Positions 26,850 to 35,108 of a DNA stretch of 64,000 nt are shown piece by piece. The translations under genes were made by a program, and so were the position numbers. Below the pieces are notes generated by a model, which ran no database searches, was not told the origin of the DNA, and worked only from the letters and a program-made list of their open reading frames with translations. Location of the stretch: assembly GCA_965243625.1 (NCBI GenBank), contig CBDEVI010000002.1, positions 62,001-126,000 on the forward strand, given 5' to 3'. The stretch is from JAJECS01 sp965243625. Its GTDB lineage: Bacteria; Chloroflexota; UBA11872. Every line of letters begins with the position of its first letter. Positions within the stretch are counted from its first letter, which is position 1.

Positions 26850-28004
26850 TCAAAGCCCGTGCAGCGCGGCGAAGGTGAACCCAAACAAGCTCAACATGCC
26901 GGGCGCGAAGGTCCCCAGGAGGAAGTCGGGCGAAAGCTGCACCTCGTCCAGCAGCGCGTGCTCCAGCACGTCGGTTTGAACAAGCTCCGCCTGCCGCGGG
27001 CCCAGCCGACGCAGCAAGCGCTCGGACTCGCTGCTCGGAATGTAGGTATCCCCGAGGTCGTGAAGCATGCGGACGTTCGTTTGGATCCCATCGGCCACGC
27101 CCACCGGCGAAAGCGCGTCGAGACTGAGCGGCAGGTGGGCCTCCATCCGCCTAATGCGATACGTGGCCTGCCTCGGGTCGCGGTTGACGAAGAGCTCGAA
27201 CACGGCCCGACCGGCTGCCGTGAAGTCATCGAGGTCCGTGCGCGCCAGCGCGCCGGGGTCCGGCTCGGGCGAAGCGGCGGGAAAGAGGTCGTAGAGCATC
27301 CGCTGATCGTTGGCGTCCGGCAAATGGCTGACCAGCGTGTTGCGCGCGACGCCCCACACGTAGCGGTGCGGGCTGAACGGTCGCAGGCTGCCGTCGTCGA
27401 GGATTGTCCCGGTCGTGGCGGCTTGGAGCAGCGTCGCCAGGCTGTAGTAGGAGCCGACGGTGGCGACGAACGCCACGTCGTCGGCGATGCGCGGATCGGC
27501 GGCGGCCACGAGCGACAGCGATCCGCCGGTGGACACGCCCACGAAGGCGATCCGCTGGGGATCCACCTCGGGTTGCCGCGCCAGGAACTCGAAGCCCGCC
27601 ACGAGGGCGTCCGGGTCGCGATCGACCAGGCGGTAGGCCGCATTGCCGAGTTGCTCTGGCGCCAGCACGACGAATCCGGCCCGCGCCAGCGACTCCGCAA
27701 ACGCCACCAGGACCGGATGCCGCCGTCCGGTGACTTCGACGCCGTTGACCAGGATCAGTGCCGGGCCGGGGCCGTCGGCCGACGGCACGTAGAGATCGGC
27801 CGGAATCTCATCGCCCGCGCTGCTCGTGTAGCCGACGCTCCGCGCGTTGGGTTCGGCAGTCTCCGGCTGATCTTCGCTGGGAATCAGCGATGCCAGCGCG
27901 ATGCCCACGTCCACCGCCAGCCGCAGCTCGTGGCGCAGCCCAACCACGAGGCCCACCAGCGCAAGCGCGATGCCAAGCGCCACGAACCCGCCGACGGGGA
28001 GCAC
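26850..28004 (-). CDS. Membrane-anchored alpha/beta hydrolase
   Basis: The 384-residue protein starts with a single hydrophobic helix (GFVALGIALALVGLVVGL, about residues 6-23), so it is likely tethered to the membrane. The hydrolase domain shows PALILVNGVEVTG (oxyanion side) and the nucleophile elbow GVSTGGS (Ser in AFVGVSTGGSLSL, near residue 180). A later Asp and His are probable in FLGDTYIP-like LGDTYIPSS and VLEHALLDE. Esterases and lipase-like enzymes have this form; the substrate is unknown. It follows the NrdR-like gene after 20 bp. Confidence 0.78.
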   Translation of the reverse strand: MLPVGGFVALGIALALVGLVVGLRHELRLAVDVGIALASLIPSEDQPETAEPNARSVGYTSSAGDEIPADLYVPSADGPGPALILVNGVEVTGRRHPVLVAFAESLARAGFVVLAPEQLGNAAYRLVDRDPDALVAGFEFLARQPEVDPQRIAFVGVSTGGSLSLVAAADPRIADDVAFVATVGSYYSLATLLQAATTGTILDDGSLRPFSPHRYVWGVARNTLVSHLPDANDQRMLYDLFPAASPEPDPGALARTDLDDFTAAGRAVFELFVNRDPRQATYRIRRMEAHLPLSLDALSPVGVADGIQTNVRMLHDLGDTYIPSSESERLLRRLGPRQAELVQTDVLEHALLDEVQLSPDFLLGTFAPGMLSLFGFTFAALHGL

Positions 28005-28024
28005 CGTCCGCGCCGGCGCCGGAT

Positions 28025-28771
28025 TCAGGTGGAGGACTCCGACTCGTCCGCGACGAGCGGTAGATTCGTCTCGCGAATCGATTGCAGCTCGCGCCGATCC
28101 AGGGTCTGGCGAATCACCGTCAGCATTTCTTCCACCCCGCCCGGCTCGACATAGCTGGACGCGTAGCGCACCGACGCCACCTCGTCGAGCGGTTGGAGCC
28201 GCTCGAGGACCATTTCGGCCAGCAGGGCCGAGCGCACCTCGGTCTGACCCGTGTCCCGCAGCTCGGCCTCGATGGCGTCGGCCAACATCAGCACGTCTTC
28301 GGTCGCCACGGGCCGCTTGGAGCAGGCCGCGCGCACCGCGCCGAAGAGCTTTCCGCCGCTGAACGGCTCGCGCCGCCCGTCGGCCTTGATCACGGAGATG
28401 TCGGGGCGAACCAGGCCTTCGATGGTGTCGAAGAGCAGGCCGCAGCGACCGCAGCGGCGCGTGCGCGCCACGCCGCGCGCGCCGACGTCGGTGCCTTCGA
28501 CACGCGTTTCGGTGGCGGAGCAGCGCGGGCAGCTAAAGACCTCGCAGCGCTCGTAAGTCGTGAACCGATGGCCTTCGCTGCACTCGCGACGCCGGCGCAC
28601 GGCATCCGGCGCTTCGCGCGAGTCGACCACCTGCAGGCGGTCCGTACCACATTCCGGGCAGCGCAGCGTCTGTCTCCCATCGCCCCAAAGGCGCCCGAAC
28701 CTAGCAAAGTTGCCGGTCGCGCGGCTCGCGGTCGGCCTAGAATGCGGCGGTGACCATCCGTCGCTGGCCAT
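28025..28771 (-). CDS. nrdR: NrdR-like transcriptional repressor with two tandem zinc ribbons
   Basis: NrdR binds (d)ATP through an ATP-cone and represses ribonucleotide reductase genes. The last ~120 residues are a clear ATP-cone (SVIKADGRREPFSGGKL, CSKRPV, EVASVRYASSYV). In front of it are two ribbons where NrdR normally has one. The first has CPEC, RRRRECSEGHRFTTYER, with Cys-x3-His replacing the second CxxC. The second has CPRC...CGRC with the same 22-residue spacing. The start is uncertain: I take the ATG at 28771, but no good start lies close to the first ribbon. Usual length is about 150; here it is about 248. No nrd gene is in the window. Confidence 0.85.
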   Translation of the reverse strand: MASDGWSPPHSRPTASRATGNFARFGRLWGDGRQTLRCPECGTDRLQVVDSREAPDAVRRRRECSEGHRFTTYERCEVFSCPRCSATETRVEGTDVGARGVARTRRCGRCGLLFDTIEGLVRPDISVIKADGRREPFSGGKLFGAVRAACSKRPVATEDVLMLADAIEAELRDTGQTEVRSALLAEMVLERLQPLDEVASVRYASSYVEPGGVEEMLTVIRQTLDRRELQSIRETNLPLVADESESST

Positions 28772-28809
28772 AGGGACTGCCCTCGTGACTGCCCCGGTCA
28801 GCGACGGAA

Positions 28810-28835
28810 CGGGCGCCCACAAGGGACGCCCCTAC
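28810..28835. repeat. REP-like palindrome, family A (variant)
   Basis: GGGCGCCC and GGGACGCCCC surround an ACAA loop, followed by CTACAGGAA. Confidence 0.65.
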
Positions 28836-28852
28836 AGGAAACCCAATTCGGG

Positions 28853-28879
28853 GTAGGGGCAGCCCTTGTGGCTGCCCGG
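28853..28879. repeat. REP-like palindrome, family A (variant)
   Basis: GTAGGGGCAGCC pairs with GGCTGCCC; same variant as 9769-9793. Confidence 0.7.
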
Positions 28880-28892
28880 GTCGCCGGCGGAA

Positions 28893-28918
28893 CGGGCGCC
28901 CGCAAGGGATGTCCCAAC
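28893..28918. repeat. REP-like palindrome, family A (degenerate)
   Basis: GGGCGCCC, a GCAA loop and GGGATGTCCC; the third family A copy in about 110 bp between the nrdR-like and nucleotidyltransferase genes. Confidence 0.55.
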
Positions 28919-28993
28919 AGGTTTCTGTAGATTTCCCGTCAGGGATCGGTGACGGGAAGATTCCCTGAAAGGACCGGGGAGCAAAGGCCAGCG

Positions 28994-29701
28994 ATGTACG
29001 CGGTGCTGATTGCCGGAGGCAAGGGCGAGCGGTTGCGGCCGCTCACGGTGGACCGACCGAAGCCCATGGTGGAGGTCGCGGGACGACCCATCATGGCGCG
29101 TCAAATCGACTGGTTGATCGGGCAAGGGGTCGATCGGTTTGTCGTGTCCTGCGGCGCCATGCACGAGGTCATCCAGGACTACTTCGGCGATGGAAGCTTG
29201 CTGGGGGTCGAGATCTCCTACGAGGTGGAGGACACGCCCATGGGACGCGGCGGCGGCCTGCGGCTCGGCTGCGCCCAGATTCCCGCGACCGAGGAGCTGT
29301 TCATTGCCACGAACGCCGACATCCTCTCGGCCCAGGAGCTGGCGCCGATGATCGCGCAGCACCGCGAGGACGGAAACACCGCCACCATTCTGCTCACGCC
29401 CTACGTGAGCCAGTTCGGCATCGTGGAGATCGAGGGCCGGCAGGTGCGGCAATTCGCCACCAACCCCGTGCTGCCGCATTGGGTCAACGGCGGCGTCTAC
29501 GTAATGAGCCGGGAGATCGAGCACCAGCTGCCCGTCGTCGGCGACCATGAGGACTCGACGTTTCCCGACCTTGCCGCACGGGGGAAGCTGGGTGCGTTCC
29601 CATCCCGCGCCTGGTGGCGCGCCATGGACAGCGTCAAGGACCACGCACGCCTCGAGCAGGAGCTTGACGAGCGTCAGTCGGGGTCCACCGGCGCGGGCTA
29701 G
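28994..29701 (+). CDS. Sugar-phosphate nucleotidyltransferase
   Basis: The start MYAVLIAGGKGERL gives 235 residues. The NTP_transferase signature AGGKGERLRPLTVDRPKPM (residues 7-25) is complete, followed by PMGRGGGLRLGCAQI and the ATNADIL aspartate that binds the metal. The enzyme should join a sugar-1-phosphate to an NTP, as in D-glycero-D-manno-heptose or mannose-1-phosphate guanylyltransferases. The short length excludes a hexapeptide acyltransferase tail. Endonuclease V overlaps or closely follows its 3' end, so the two genes share a transcript. Sugar and nucleotide specificity are not known. Confidence 0.88.
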   Translation: MYAVLIAGGKGERLRPLTVDRPKPMVEVAGRPIMARQIDWLIGQGVDRFVVSCGAMHEVIQDYFGDGSLLGVEISYEVEDTPMGRGGGLRLGCAQIPATEELFIATNADILSAQELAPMIAQHREDGNTATILLTPYVSQFGIVEIEGRQVRQFATNPVLPHWVNGGVYVMSREIEHQLPVVGDHEDSTFPDLAARGKLGAFPSRAWWRAMDSVKDHARLEQELDERQSGSTGAG

Positions 29702-30371
29702 GCAGACGCTGACGCTTCCGGATCTCGGCTGGCCATCGGACGCCGCCGGCGCCCGCGCATTGCAGGAACAGTTGGCGACGCGTGTGGTGACGACGGGATC
29801 GGCGCGGCGCGCCAGCCTCGTGGCCGGGGTCGACGTGCACGTGCGCCACGAGACGGCGATCGCGGTGGCGGCGCTGGTCCACATTCCGACCCTTGGGCTG
29901 CGCGAGACGGCCACGGCGGAGGAACCGGTGCGCTTTCCGTATCTCACCGGCCTGCTGGCCTTCCGCGAGTTGCCGGCGGCGCTTGCCGCATTGAGGCGTC
30001 TGCGCACGACGCCACAGGCGGTGCTGGTTGACGGGCACGGCTTGGCGCACCCGCGTCGCTTCGGCCTGGCCTGCCACCTCGGCCTGTCGCTCGATCTGCC
30101 CACCGCCGGCTGCGCCAAGACGCGTCTCGTGGGCGACTACCCGATGCCCGACGGGCCGCGCGGATCGCAGGCCGCGCTGACGCTGCGAGGCGAAGTGGTG
30201 GGCGCCGTGTTGCGCACGCGGGCCGACGTCTCGCCGGTGTTCGTGTCGGTGGGCCACCGGCTCTCGCTGCAAGCGGCCACGGCCCTGGTGCTGCGCTGCA
30301 CGGGACGCTTTCGCCAACCGGAGCCGCTGCGGCAGGCGCACCTGGCCGCGCGCGCCCTTGCCCGCGCATGA
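29664..30371 (+). CDS. nfi: Endonuclease V (deoxyinosine 3'-endonuclease)
   Basis: The family pattern is plain: VAGVDVHVRH with the first catalytic Asp, FPYLTGLLAFRELPA, the PYxxG and FRE motifs, VLVDGHGLAHPRRFGLACH with the second Asp, and TAGCAKTRLVG. It nicks DNA next to hypoxanthine for repair. The start is unclear because no ATG or GTG lies in the right place. TTG 29664, within the end of the nucleotidyltransferase gene, is one candidate, but its AGGAG is too close. A CTG near 29715 or the TTG at 29758 are others. The stop overlaps the next ATG (ATGA). Confidence 0.85.
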   Translation: MTSVSRGPPARARQTLTLPDLGWPSDAAGARALQEQLATRVVTTGSARRASLVAGVDVHVRHETAIAVAALVHIPTLGLRETATAEEPVRFPYLTGLLAFRELPAALAALRRLRTTPQAVLVDGHGLAHPRRFGLACHLGLSLDLPTAGCAKTRLVGDYPMPDGPRGSQAALTLRGEVVGAVLRTRADVSPVFVSVGHRLSLQAATALVLRCTGRFRQPEPLRQAHLAARALARA

Positions 30372-31165
30372 CCGCCGAGCCGCCATTCGCCGAAACCGGC
30401 TACGACCAGGCCGCGCGCGTGTACGACCTCGAATACCCCGACTGCACGGGCGACGAGCTGGAGTTCCTGGCGTCCAGCGCCGGACCGGCGCCTTCGCGCA
30501 TTCTCGAGCTGGCCACGGGCACGGGGCGAGTGGCGTTGGCGCTTGCGGGGCTCGGTCACGACGTAACCGGACTCGACATCTCGGACGGCATGCTGGCCCG
30601 GGCTCGCGCCAAGCGGGCGACGTTGGAGCCCGAAATCGCTGAGCGGGTGGCGTTTGCGCACGGCGACATGGCGCGCTTTCAACTCGACGCGTCATTCGAC
30701 GCGATCGTCGCCGCGTTCAACGCCCTCCTGCTACTGCCCGACGCTCAGGCGCGAGCGTCGTGCCTGGCCGCATCGTTCGAGCACCTTCGGCCGGGCGGAA
30801 GCTTGGTGATCGATGTGTTCGCGGCAAACGCAATCGATCGCACGCCGGACCACGAGACGGTGCAGTTTCTGGAGCGCGACCCGGCGTCGAACCGGCTCAT
30901 CACGCGCGAGCGGTTCTATACCTACGACCCGGACACGGATCGGGGCCAAAGCCTGCTCATCTACCGTCTCCATGGCGAAGGCGGCGAACCGCCCGAGGAG
31001 CTGCGGCTGGGATACAGCCTGGCCCTCCTGAGTCGAGACGAGCTAGTCGACGAGGTGCGCGCCGCCGGATTCGCCGACCTCGCAACCTACGGCGACTACC
31101 GGCGCGGGGCCTGGTCCCCGGACTCGCCCAACCTCATCGTCTGCGCGCGTCGGCGCGCTCGTTGA
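30368..31165 (+). CDS. Class I SAM-dependent methyltransferase
   Basis: The 265-residue protein has the SAM motif ILELATGTGRVALALAGLG (residues 42-60), the acidic GLDISDGMLARARAK, and the motif around FDAIVAAFNALLLL. It methylates an unknown small molecule or macromolecule. Its ATG overlaps the endonuclease V stop codon by four bases, so expression is coupled. Family members of this sub-type are mostly uncharacterised. Confidence 0.85.
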   Translation: MTAEPPFAETGYDQAARVYDLEYPDCTGDELEFLASSAGPAPSRILELATGTGRVALALAGLGHDVTGLDISDGMLARARAKRATLEPEIAERVAFAHGDMARFQLDASFDAIVAAFNALLLLPDAQARASCLAASFEHLRPGGSLVIDVFAANAIDRTPDHETVQFLERDPASNRLITRERFYTYDPDTDRGQSLLIYRLHGEGGEPPEELRLGYSLALLSRDELVDEVRAAGFADLATYGDYRRGAWSPDSPNLIVCARRRAR

Positions 31166-31230
31166 CAGACGCCCGCACCGGTCAACAAAATTGCCACTGA
31201 CCGCGAGGGTCCCCGTGAGAATCATCGCCC

Positions 31231-31533
31231 ATGTCTGACGCTGCCCGCCGCCACATCCGAGTCTCCGAGCTGCGACTGCGCGTGCCGCGGCGCGAGAGCG
31301 AAGGGTTCTTCGAGTTCCCCAAGCACATGCTCCACTGGTCGCACGAGCTGCGCGACCCGTCCACCGGCGAGCTCTTCGATCGCGCCTACGTGCTTGCCGA
31401 ATTGGAGAAACAGGGCTGGGATCCGCACGAGCTAACCAAGGGCGAGGGCACCTTCCGCCAGCGCGTGCAGCGCCTGCCGTTGCCCGAAGGCGGCCAGTTC
31501 GCCCCCGGCGGCCCCCTCCACCGAGAGGCGTAG
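31231..31533 (+). CDS. Small protein of unknown function
   Basis: I do not recognise this 100-residue protein. It is charged and soluble (MSDAARRHIRVSELRLRVPR...), with tryptophan- and proline-rich centre (FFEFPKHMLHWSHELRD) and an EKQGWDPHELTKG segment. It starts with ATG 66 bp after the methyltransferase gene and ends at the edge of the repeat that holds the IS element. Codon third positions are GC-rich like the neighbours, so it is probably a real gene. No RNA or regulatory alternative is visible. Confidence 0.55.
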   Translation: MSDAARRHIRVSELRLRVPRRESEGFFEFPKHMLHWSHELRDPSTGELFDRAYVLAELEKQGWDPHELTKGEGTFRQRVQRLPLPEGGQFAPGGPLHREA

Positions 31534-31638
31534 CCCCTCCGTCACTCCGGCGGAGCCCGTCCCCGCGCAGGCGCGGAGTCGGAATCCCGAGGCCGCGAGG
31601 CGCCCGCCCTGTCATTTCGAGCGGAGCGAGAAATCTAA
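31533..31638 (+). repeat. Family D composite repeat, left part (split by the IS5 element)
   Basis: It matches 25403-25505 in order (CTCCGTCA, GAGGCCGCGAGGCGCCCGCC, TTTCGAGCGGAGCGAGAAA, TCTAA) and ends with the 4-bp target CTAA at 31635-31638. Its other part resumes at 32820. Confidence 0.8.
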
Positions 31639-32819
31639 GGAACCTCTGATTTAGTCGCGGGTCGCGGCCCGTCGGTTGGGCCTATGCTCAGGGGTGACCG
31701 ATTGCCGGTGAGGGCTTCGATGCATCCCCAGCGCTCATTTGCCGACGTGGAGTATGACGGACAGCCGCGCCAGACGCGGCGCGAGCGCTTTCTCCAGCGC
31801 ATGGACGCGCTGCTGCCGTGGGCGCGGCTCGAAGCGCGCATTCGGCCGGTGTACCCCACCGGCGAGCGTGGGCGACCGCCGTATCCGCTGGCCCTGCTGC
31901 TGCGGATTCACTGCGTGCAACTGTTCTACAACCTCAGCGACCCGGCGATGGAAGACGCGCTCTACGACAGCGTGGCGGTGCAGCGGTTTGTGGGGCTGAC
32001 CGCGCGGGACCCGCGGCCCGATGAGACCACCATCCTCCATTTTCGGCATCTGCTGGAACAGCACGACCTGGGGGCGGGGCTGCTGGCGGAGATCACGCAG
32101 CACCTGGCGACCCAGGGCCTGCAGCTGCGCGAAGGGACAATCGTGGACGCGACGATCCTTGCCGCACCGGCGTCGACGAAGAACCGCGCGCAGGCGCGGG
32201 ACCCGGAGATGCATCAGGTGAGGAAGGGCCAGCAGTGGTACTTCGGCATGAAGGCGCACATCGGCGTGGACGCCGAGACGGGACTGGTGCACAGCGTGGC
32301 GACGACGGCCGCCAACGTGGCGGATATCACGCAAGTGCCGCAACTCCTGCACGGCGCCGAGACGCGCGTGTGGGGCGATGCGGGGTACGAGGGGGTCGCC
32401 CGCCGTCCCGAGCATCGGGGGCGGGCGATCGATTGGCAGGTGGCGTTACGCCGGGGGCAGCGGCGGCGCTTGCCGCCGGGCAGCGCCGCCGCCGAGGCGG
32501 AGCAGCGCAAGGCCTCCATCCGGGCCAAGGTGGAGCATCCGTTCCTGTATGTGAAGCGCCACTTCGGCTATGGGCAGGTGCGGTACCGGGGGTTGGCCAA
32601 GAACCGCACCCGGCTGTGTCTGTTGTTCGGCTTCGCCAATCTGCTGCTGGCGGCACGTGCCGCGCCAGTCTAAGCGGGCGCACTGCGCCCCGCGCGGGGA
32701 CGATCACACCCCCGCGGCGGGTTGACACGGCGGATCGAGCCAGCGCGACGCCCCAGGCTGTGATCGCGGCCCCGTCCAAGCGCCCTGGCGCTCAGGTGCA
32801 CCAGTTGTTCAGAGGTTTC
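31639..32819 (+). mobile_element. IS5-family insertion sequence, 1181 bp, intact
   Basis: Ends are GGAACCTCTGA on the left and the inverse complement of GAAACCTCTGA on the right (10 of 11 matching). CTAA flanks both sides (31635-31638 and 32820-32823), the 4-bp YTAA-type target duplication typical of IS5. It carries one full-length transposase gene. Comparison with the uninterrupted repeat at 25403-25585 shows the pre-insertion sequence directly. Confidence 0.88.
31720..32673 (+). CDS. IS5-family transposase (DDE)
   Basis: About 317 residues from MHPQRSFADVEYDG, or 329 from an ATG 36 bp upstream. The DDE catalytic set is visible: Asp in TIVDATILAAPAS, Asp in VWGDAGYEGV and Glu in RAKVEHPFLYVKRHFGYG, the last with the IS5 YxxK-type context. 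N-terminal GRPPYPLALLLRIHCVQLFYN is the usual DUF772-type domain. No stop or frameshift interrupts it, so the element may be active. It lies inside the IS described at 31639-32819. Confidence 0.93.
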   Translation: MHPQRSFADVEYDGQPRQTRRERFLQRMDALLPWARLEARIRPVYPTGERGRPPYPLALLLRIHCVQLFYNLSDPAMEDALYDSVAVQRFVGLTARDPRPDETTILHFRHLLEQHDLGAGLLAEITQHLATQGLQLREGTIVDATILAAPASTKNRAQARDPEMHQVRKGQQWYFGMKAHIGVDAETGLVHSVATTAANVADITQVPQLLHGAETRVWGDAGYEGVARRPEHRGRAIDWQVALRRGQRRRLPPGSAAAEAEQRKASIRAKVEHPFLYVKRHFGYGQVRYRGLAKNRTRLCLLFGFANLLLAARAAPV

Positions 32820-32984
32820 CTAAGGGGCAGGAAGAAGGCAGAACGCCTTTAGAAACCTCACTGCGTTCCGGACGACATTCCTGTCAACTCCGTCGCTCGC
32901 GCTTCCCCCGTCTCGCCCGCGAAGCCTGTCCTCGGGTAGGCGAGGAGCGGGAGTCTAGCGACCGCTCAACCCGTTACCCCATGC
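32820..32984 (+). repeat. Family D composite repeat, right part, with adjoining repeat
   Basis: CTAAGGGGC, GCAGAACGCCTTTAGAAACC, CTCACTGCGTTCCGGACGAC and ACTCCGTCGCTC match the right half of 25502-25585. A short stretch with GTCTAGCGAC like family C and a run to the palindrome at 32985 follow. Confidence 0.75.
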
Positions 32985-33010
32985 GTAGGGGCGACGCATG
33001 CGTCGCCCTC
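32985..33010. repeat. REP-like palindrome, family A
   Basis: GTAGGGGCGACGCA and TGCGTCGCCCTC; same sequence as 18472-18499 with two changes on the 3' side. Confidence 0.8.
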
Positions 33011-33047
33011 ACTCCTGTGTTCAATGGTCTCGGTTGTCGGCGCGGGG

Positions 33048-33566
33048 CTAGGACCGGCCGAAATCGTCCAGATCGAGTTGGTCGATGAACTTGCGGAAGA
33101 CCTCGAGCTTCTCCTCCGAGACCGGTTCCGCGTCGCCGTCCGTGGACTCGGCGTCCTCCTGCTCCTGGTCCGGCTCGAACCCGGCCTGCCCGAGAACCTC
33201 CTCGTCGACGAGGATGGGCACGCTCACGCGCACCGCGAGCGCAATGGCGTCGCTGGGCCGGCAGTCGACCTCGAGCTGCCGGCCGTTGAAGGTCATGGCG
33301 ATGTTGGCGTAGTAGATCTGATCGACCATCTTGGTAATCGAGACGTGCTGCACGCCCGCGCCAACGGTATCGACCAGCGAGCGCAACAGATCATGGGTGA
33401 GCGGACGCTGGACCTGCCGATCCTGCAGCTTGACGGCGATGGCGTCCGCCTCGGCGGTGCCGATCATGATGGCCAGGTAGCGGGCGCCGTTGCACTCCTT
33501 GAGGACGACCACCCGGCTTGGACTGACCAGGTTGACGCGCACGCTGTCGACCATCATTTCGACCAT
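33048..33566 (-). CDS. Bifunctional nuclease domain protein (DUF151/BFN)
   Basis: The 172-residue protein starts MVEMMVDSVRVNLVSP. It shows the BFN domain in full: VVVLKECNGARYLAIMIGTAEADAIA, the VQHVSITKMVDQIYYANI segment, and the signature VDCRPSDAIALAVRVSVPILVDEEV. The last ~35 residues are acidic and variable. Plant homologues were described with DNase and RNase activity, and bacterial ones are mostly untested. It is a lone gene on the minus strand before the lysC gene. Confidence 0.88.
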   Translation of the reverse strand: MVEMMVDSVRVNLVSPSRVVVLKECNGARYLAIMIGTAEADAIAVKLQDRQVQRPLTHDLLRSLVDTVGAGVQHVSITKMVDQIYYANIAMTFNGRQLEVDCRPSDAIALAVRVSVPILVDEEVLGQAGFEPDQEQEDAESTDGDAEPVSEEKLEVFRKFIDQLDLDDFGRS

Positions 33567-33658
33567 GTCGCGCCTGTCCCGTAGGCGACCGCGCCGCCTC
33601 CCGTGCGAGTCGGCCCGAGTTTACCAATGACCTCCGCGCCGGCTGTGTAGATCACGCC

Positions 33659-34891
33659 TCACTGCGCCGAGTCCGCGTCCAACCCAAACGCCGTGTGCAG
33701 CGTGCGCGCCGCGTGCTCGACCTCGGCTTCGGCGACGAGGCAGGTGATGCGGATCTCGCTGGTCGTGATGCCCAGGATGTTGATGCCGGCGTCGGCGAGG
33801 GCGCCGAAGGCGCGGGCGGCAATTCCGGGCGTGCTTTGGATGCCGACGCCGACAATCCCGACCTTGCCCAGGCTGGCGTCGGCCGAGACGTCCCCCGCCC
33901 CGATTTCGGCGGCAATCGGCCGCACCAGGTCAACCGCCGCGGCCATGTCGGCCTTGCTCACGGTGAACGAGATATCGGTCGTCCCGGCCTCGGACAGATT
34001 CTGGACGATGACGTCGATGTTGATGCCGTGATCGGCCAGAGGTTGAAAAATGCCGTGCGCCAGGCCCGGTCGGTCGCGCACGGCTCGCACGGTGATGCGC
34101 GCCACGTCGGTGTCGTGGGCCACGCCGCGGACCAGCGCGACGCTTTCGATCTCGACAGCTTCAGCCGCCATCATGGACGTCCCCGGTGAATCGACGAAAC
34201 TGGAACGTACCACGACCGGCAGCCGGAAGCGCTGGGCAATGCCTACCGAGCGGTGCTGCATGACCTTGGCGCCAAGCTGCGCCATCTCCAGCATCTCGCC
34301 GTAGCCGATGGCGTCCAGCTTGTGCGCCTTTGGCACGCAGCGAGGGTCGGCGGTGTAGACCCCCTCGACGTCGGTGAAGATGTCGCAGCGGTCGGCGCGC
34401 AGCGCCGCGGCCAGCGAAACCGCCGTCGTGTCCGACGCGCCGCGACCCAGCGTGACCATGTCGCCGCCCGGTCCGAGTCCCTGAAACCCGGCGATGATCG
34501 GAATCCGACCCGCATCCATCTCGCGCCGCACGCGGGACGGGTCGAGTCGCTCGATGCGGCCGCGGCCATACACCCCGTCGGTGACGACGCCGGCTTGGAT
34601 TCCGCTCAGCGCCACGGCCTCTGGACCGTGCGCGCTCACCGCCATCGCGACGAGGGCGGCCGAGGCCGTTTCACCGGTAGACATCAGCATGTCCAACTCG
34701 CGCGCACGAGGCCGCGGGACGGTGTGCTCGGCCTCCTCGATGAGTCGATCGGTGGCGTCGCCGCGAGCCGAGACGACCACGGCCAGGCGGTCCCCGCCCG
34801 CCGCGGCATCGGCCACGCGCTCGGCCACGGCGGCGATGCGCTCCCGCGTCGCCACGGACGTTCCGCCGAATTTAAAGACCAGGGTGGCCAC
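33659..34891 (-). CDS. lysC: Aspartate kinase with two ACT domains
   Basis: The 410-residue enzyme phosphorylates aspartate, the first step to lysine, threonine and methionine. FKFGGTSVATRERIAAVAE opens the kinase domain. MSTGETASAALVAMA and TLGRGASDTTAVSLAAALRA bind substrate and ATP, and CDIFTDVEGVYTADPR is diagnostic. Two C-terminal ACT domains (VARITVRAVRDRPGLAH... and VGIVGVGIQSTPGIAAR...) point to feedback control, probably by lysine and/or threonine. No asd or dapA neighbour is seen. Confidence 0.95.
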   Translation of the reverse strand: MATLVFKFGGTSVATRERIAAVAERVADAAAGGDRLAVVVSARGDATDRLIEEAEHTVPRPRARELDMLMSTGETASAALVAMAVSAHGPEAVALSGIQAGVVTDGVYGRGRIERLDPSRVRREMDAGRIPIIAGFQGLGPGGDMVTLGRGASDTTAVSLAAALRADRCDIFTDVEGVYTADPRCVPKAHKLDAIGYGEMLEMAQLGAKVMQHRSVGIAQRFRLPVVVRSSFVDSPGTSMMAAEAVEIESVALVRGVAHDTDVARITVRAVRDRPGLAHGIFQPLADHGINIDVIVQNLSEAGTTDISFTVSKADMAAAVDLVRPIAAEIGAGDVSADASLGKVGIVGVGIQSTPGIAARAFGALADAGINILGITTSEIRITCLVAEAEVEHAARTLHTAFGLDADSAQ

Positions 34892-34961
34892 TAGCCGACT
34901 CCCGCGCGCAATAGGCAGGCAAGGGTAGCAGCGAGAATCACCGCGCGGCCTGTGCCATCCT

Positions 34962-35083
34962 CTCCGTCATTCCCGCGAAGGCGGGAATCCACCCTTCATT
35001 GAACCTGGGGGCGAAAAGGATGCGTCCGGTCATCCCCACGCCCGGCTGGATTCTGCAAAGGTCTCCGAAGGCGGGAATCTAGC
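34962..35083 (+). repeat. Composite dispersed repeat, family C (copy 2)
   Basis: It runs TCTCCGTCATTCCCGCGAAG, CGGGAATCCACCCTTCATTG, then GGATTCTGCAAAGGTCTCCG and GCGGGAATCTAGC, as at 18328-18450. It sits between lysC and argH and is followed by a palindrome at 35109. Confidence 0.8.
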
Positions 35084-35108
35084 CGCTGCCCAAGCTGCAA
35101 GGAGACGT

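Noticed and set aside
28994..29701. The nucleotidyltransferase as RfbA for the rfbB at 15396
   Set aside because: The genes are 12 kb apart, and the short form and PMGRGGGLR motif fit other sugar-phosphate guanylyl- or adenylyltransferases as well; no rmlC or rmlD is near.
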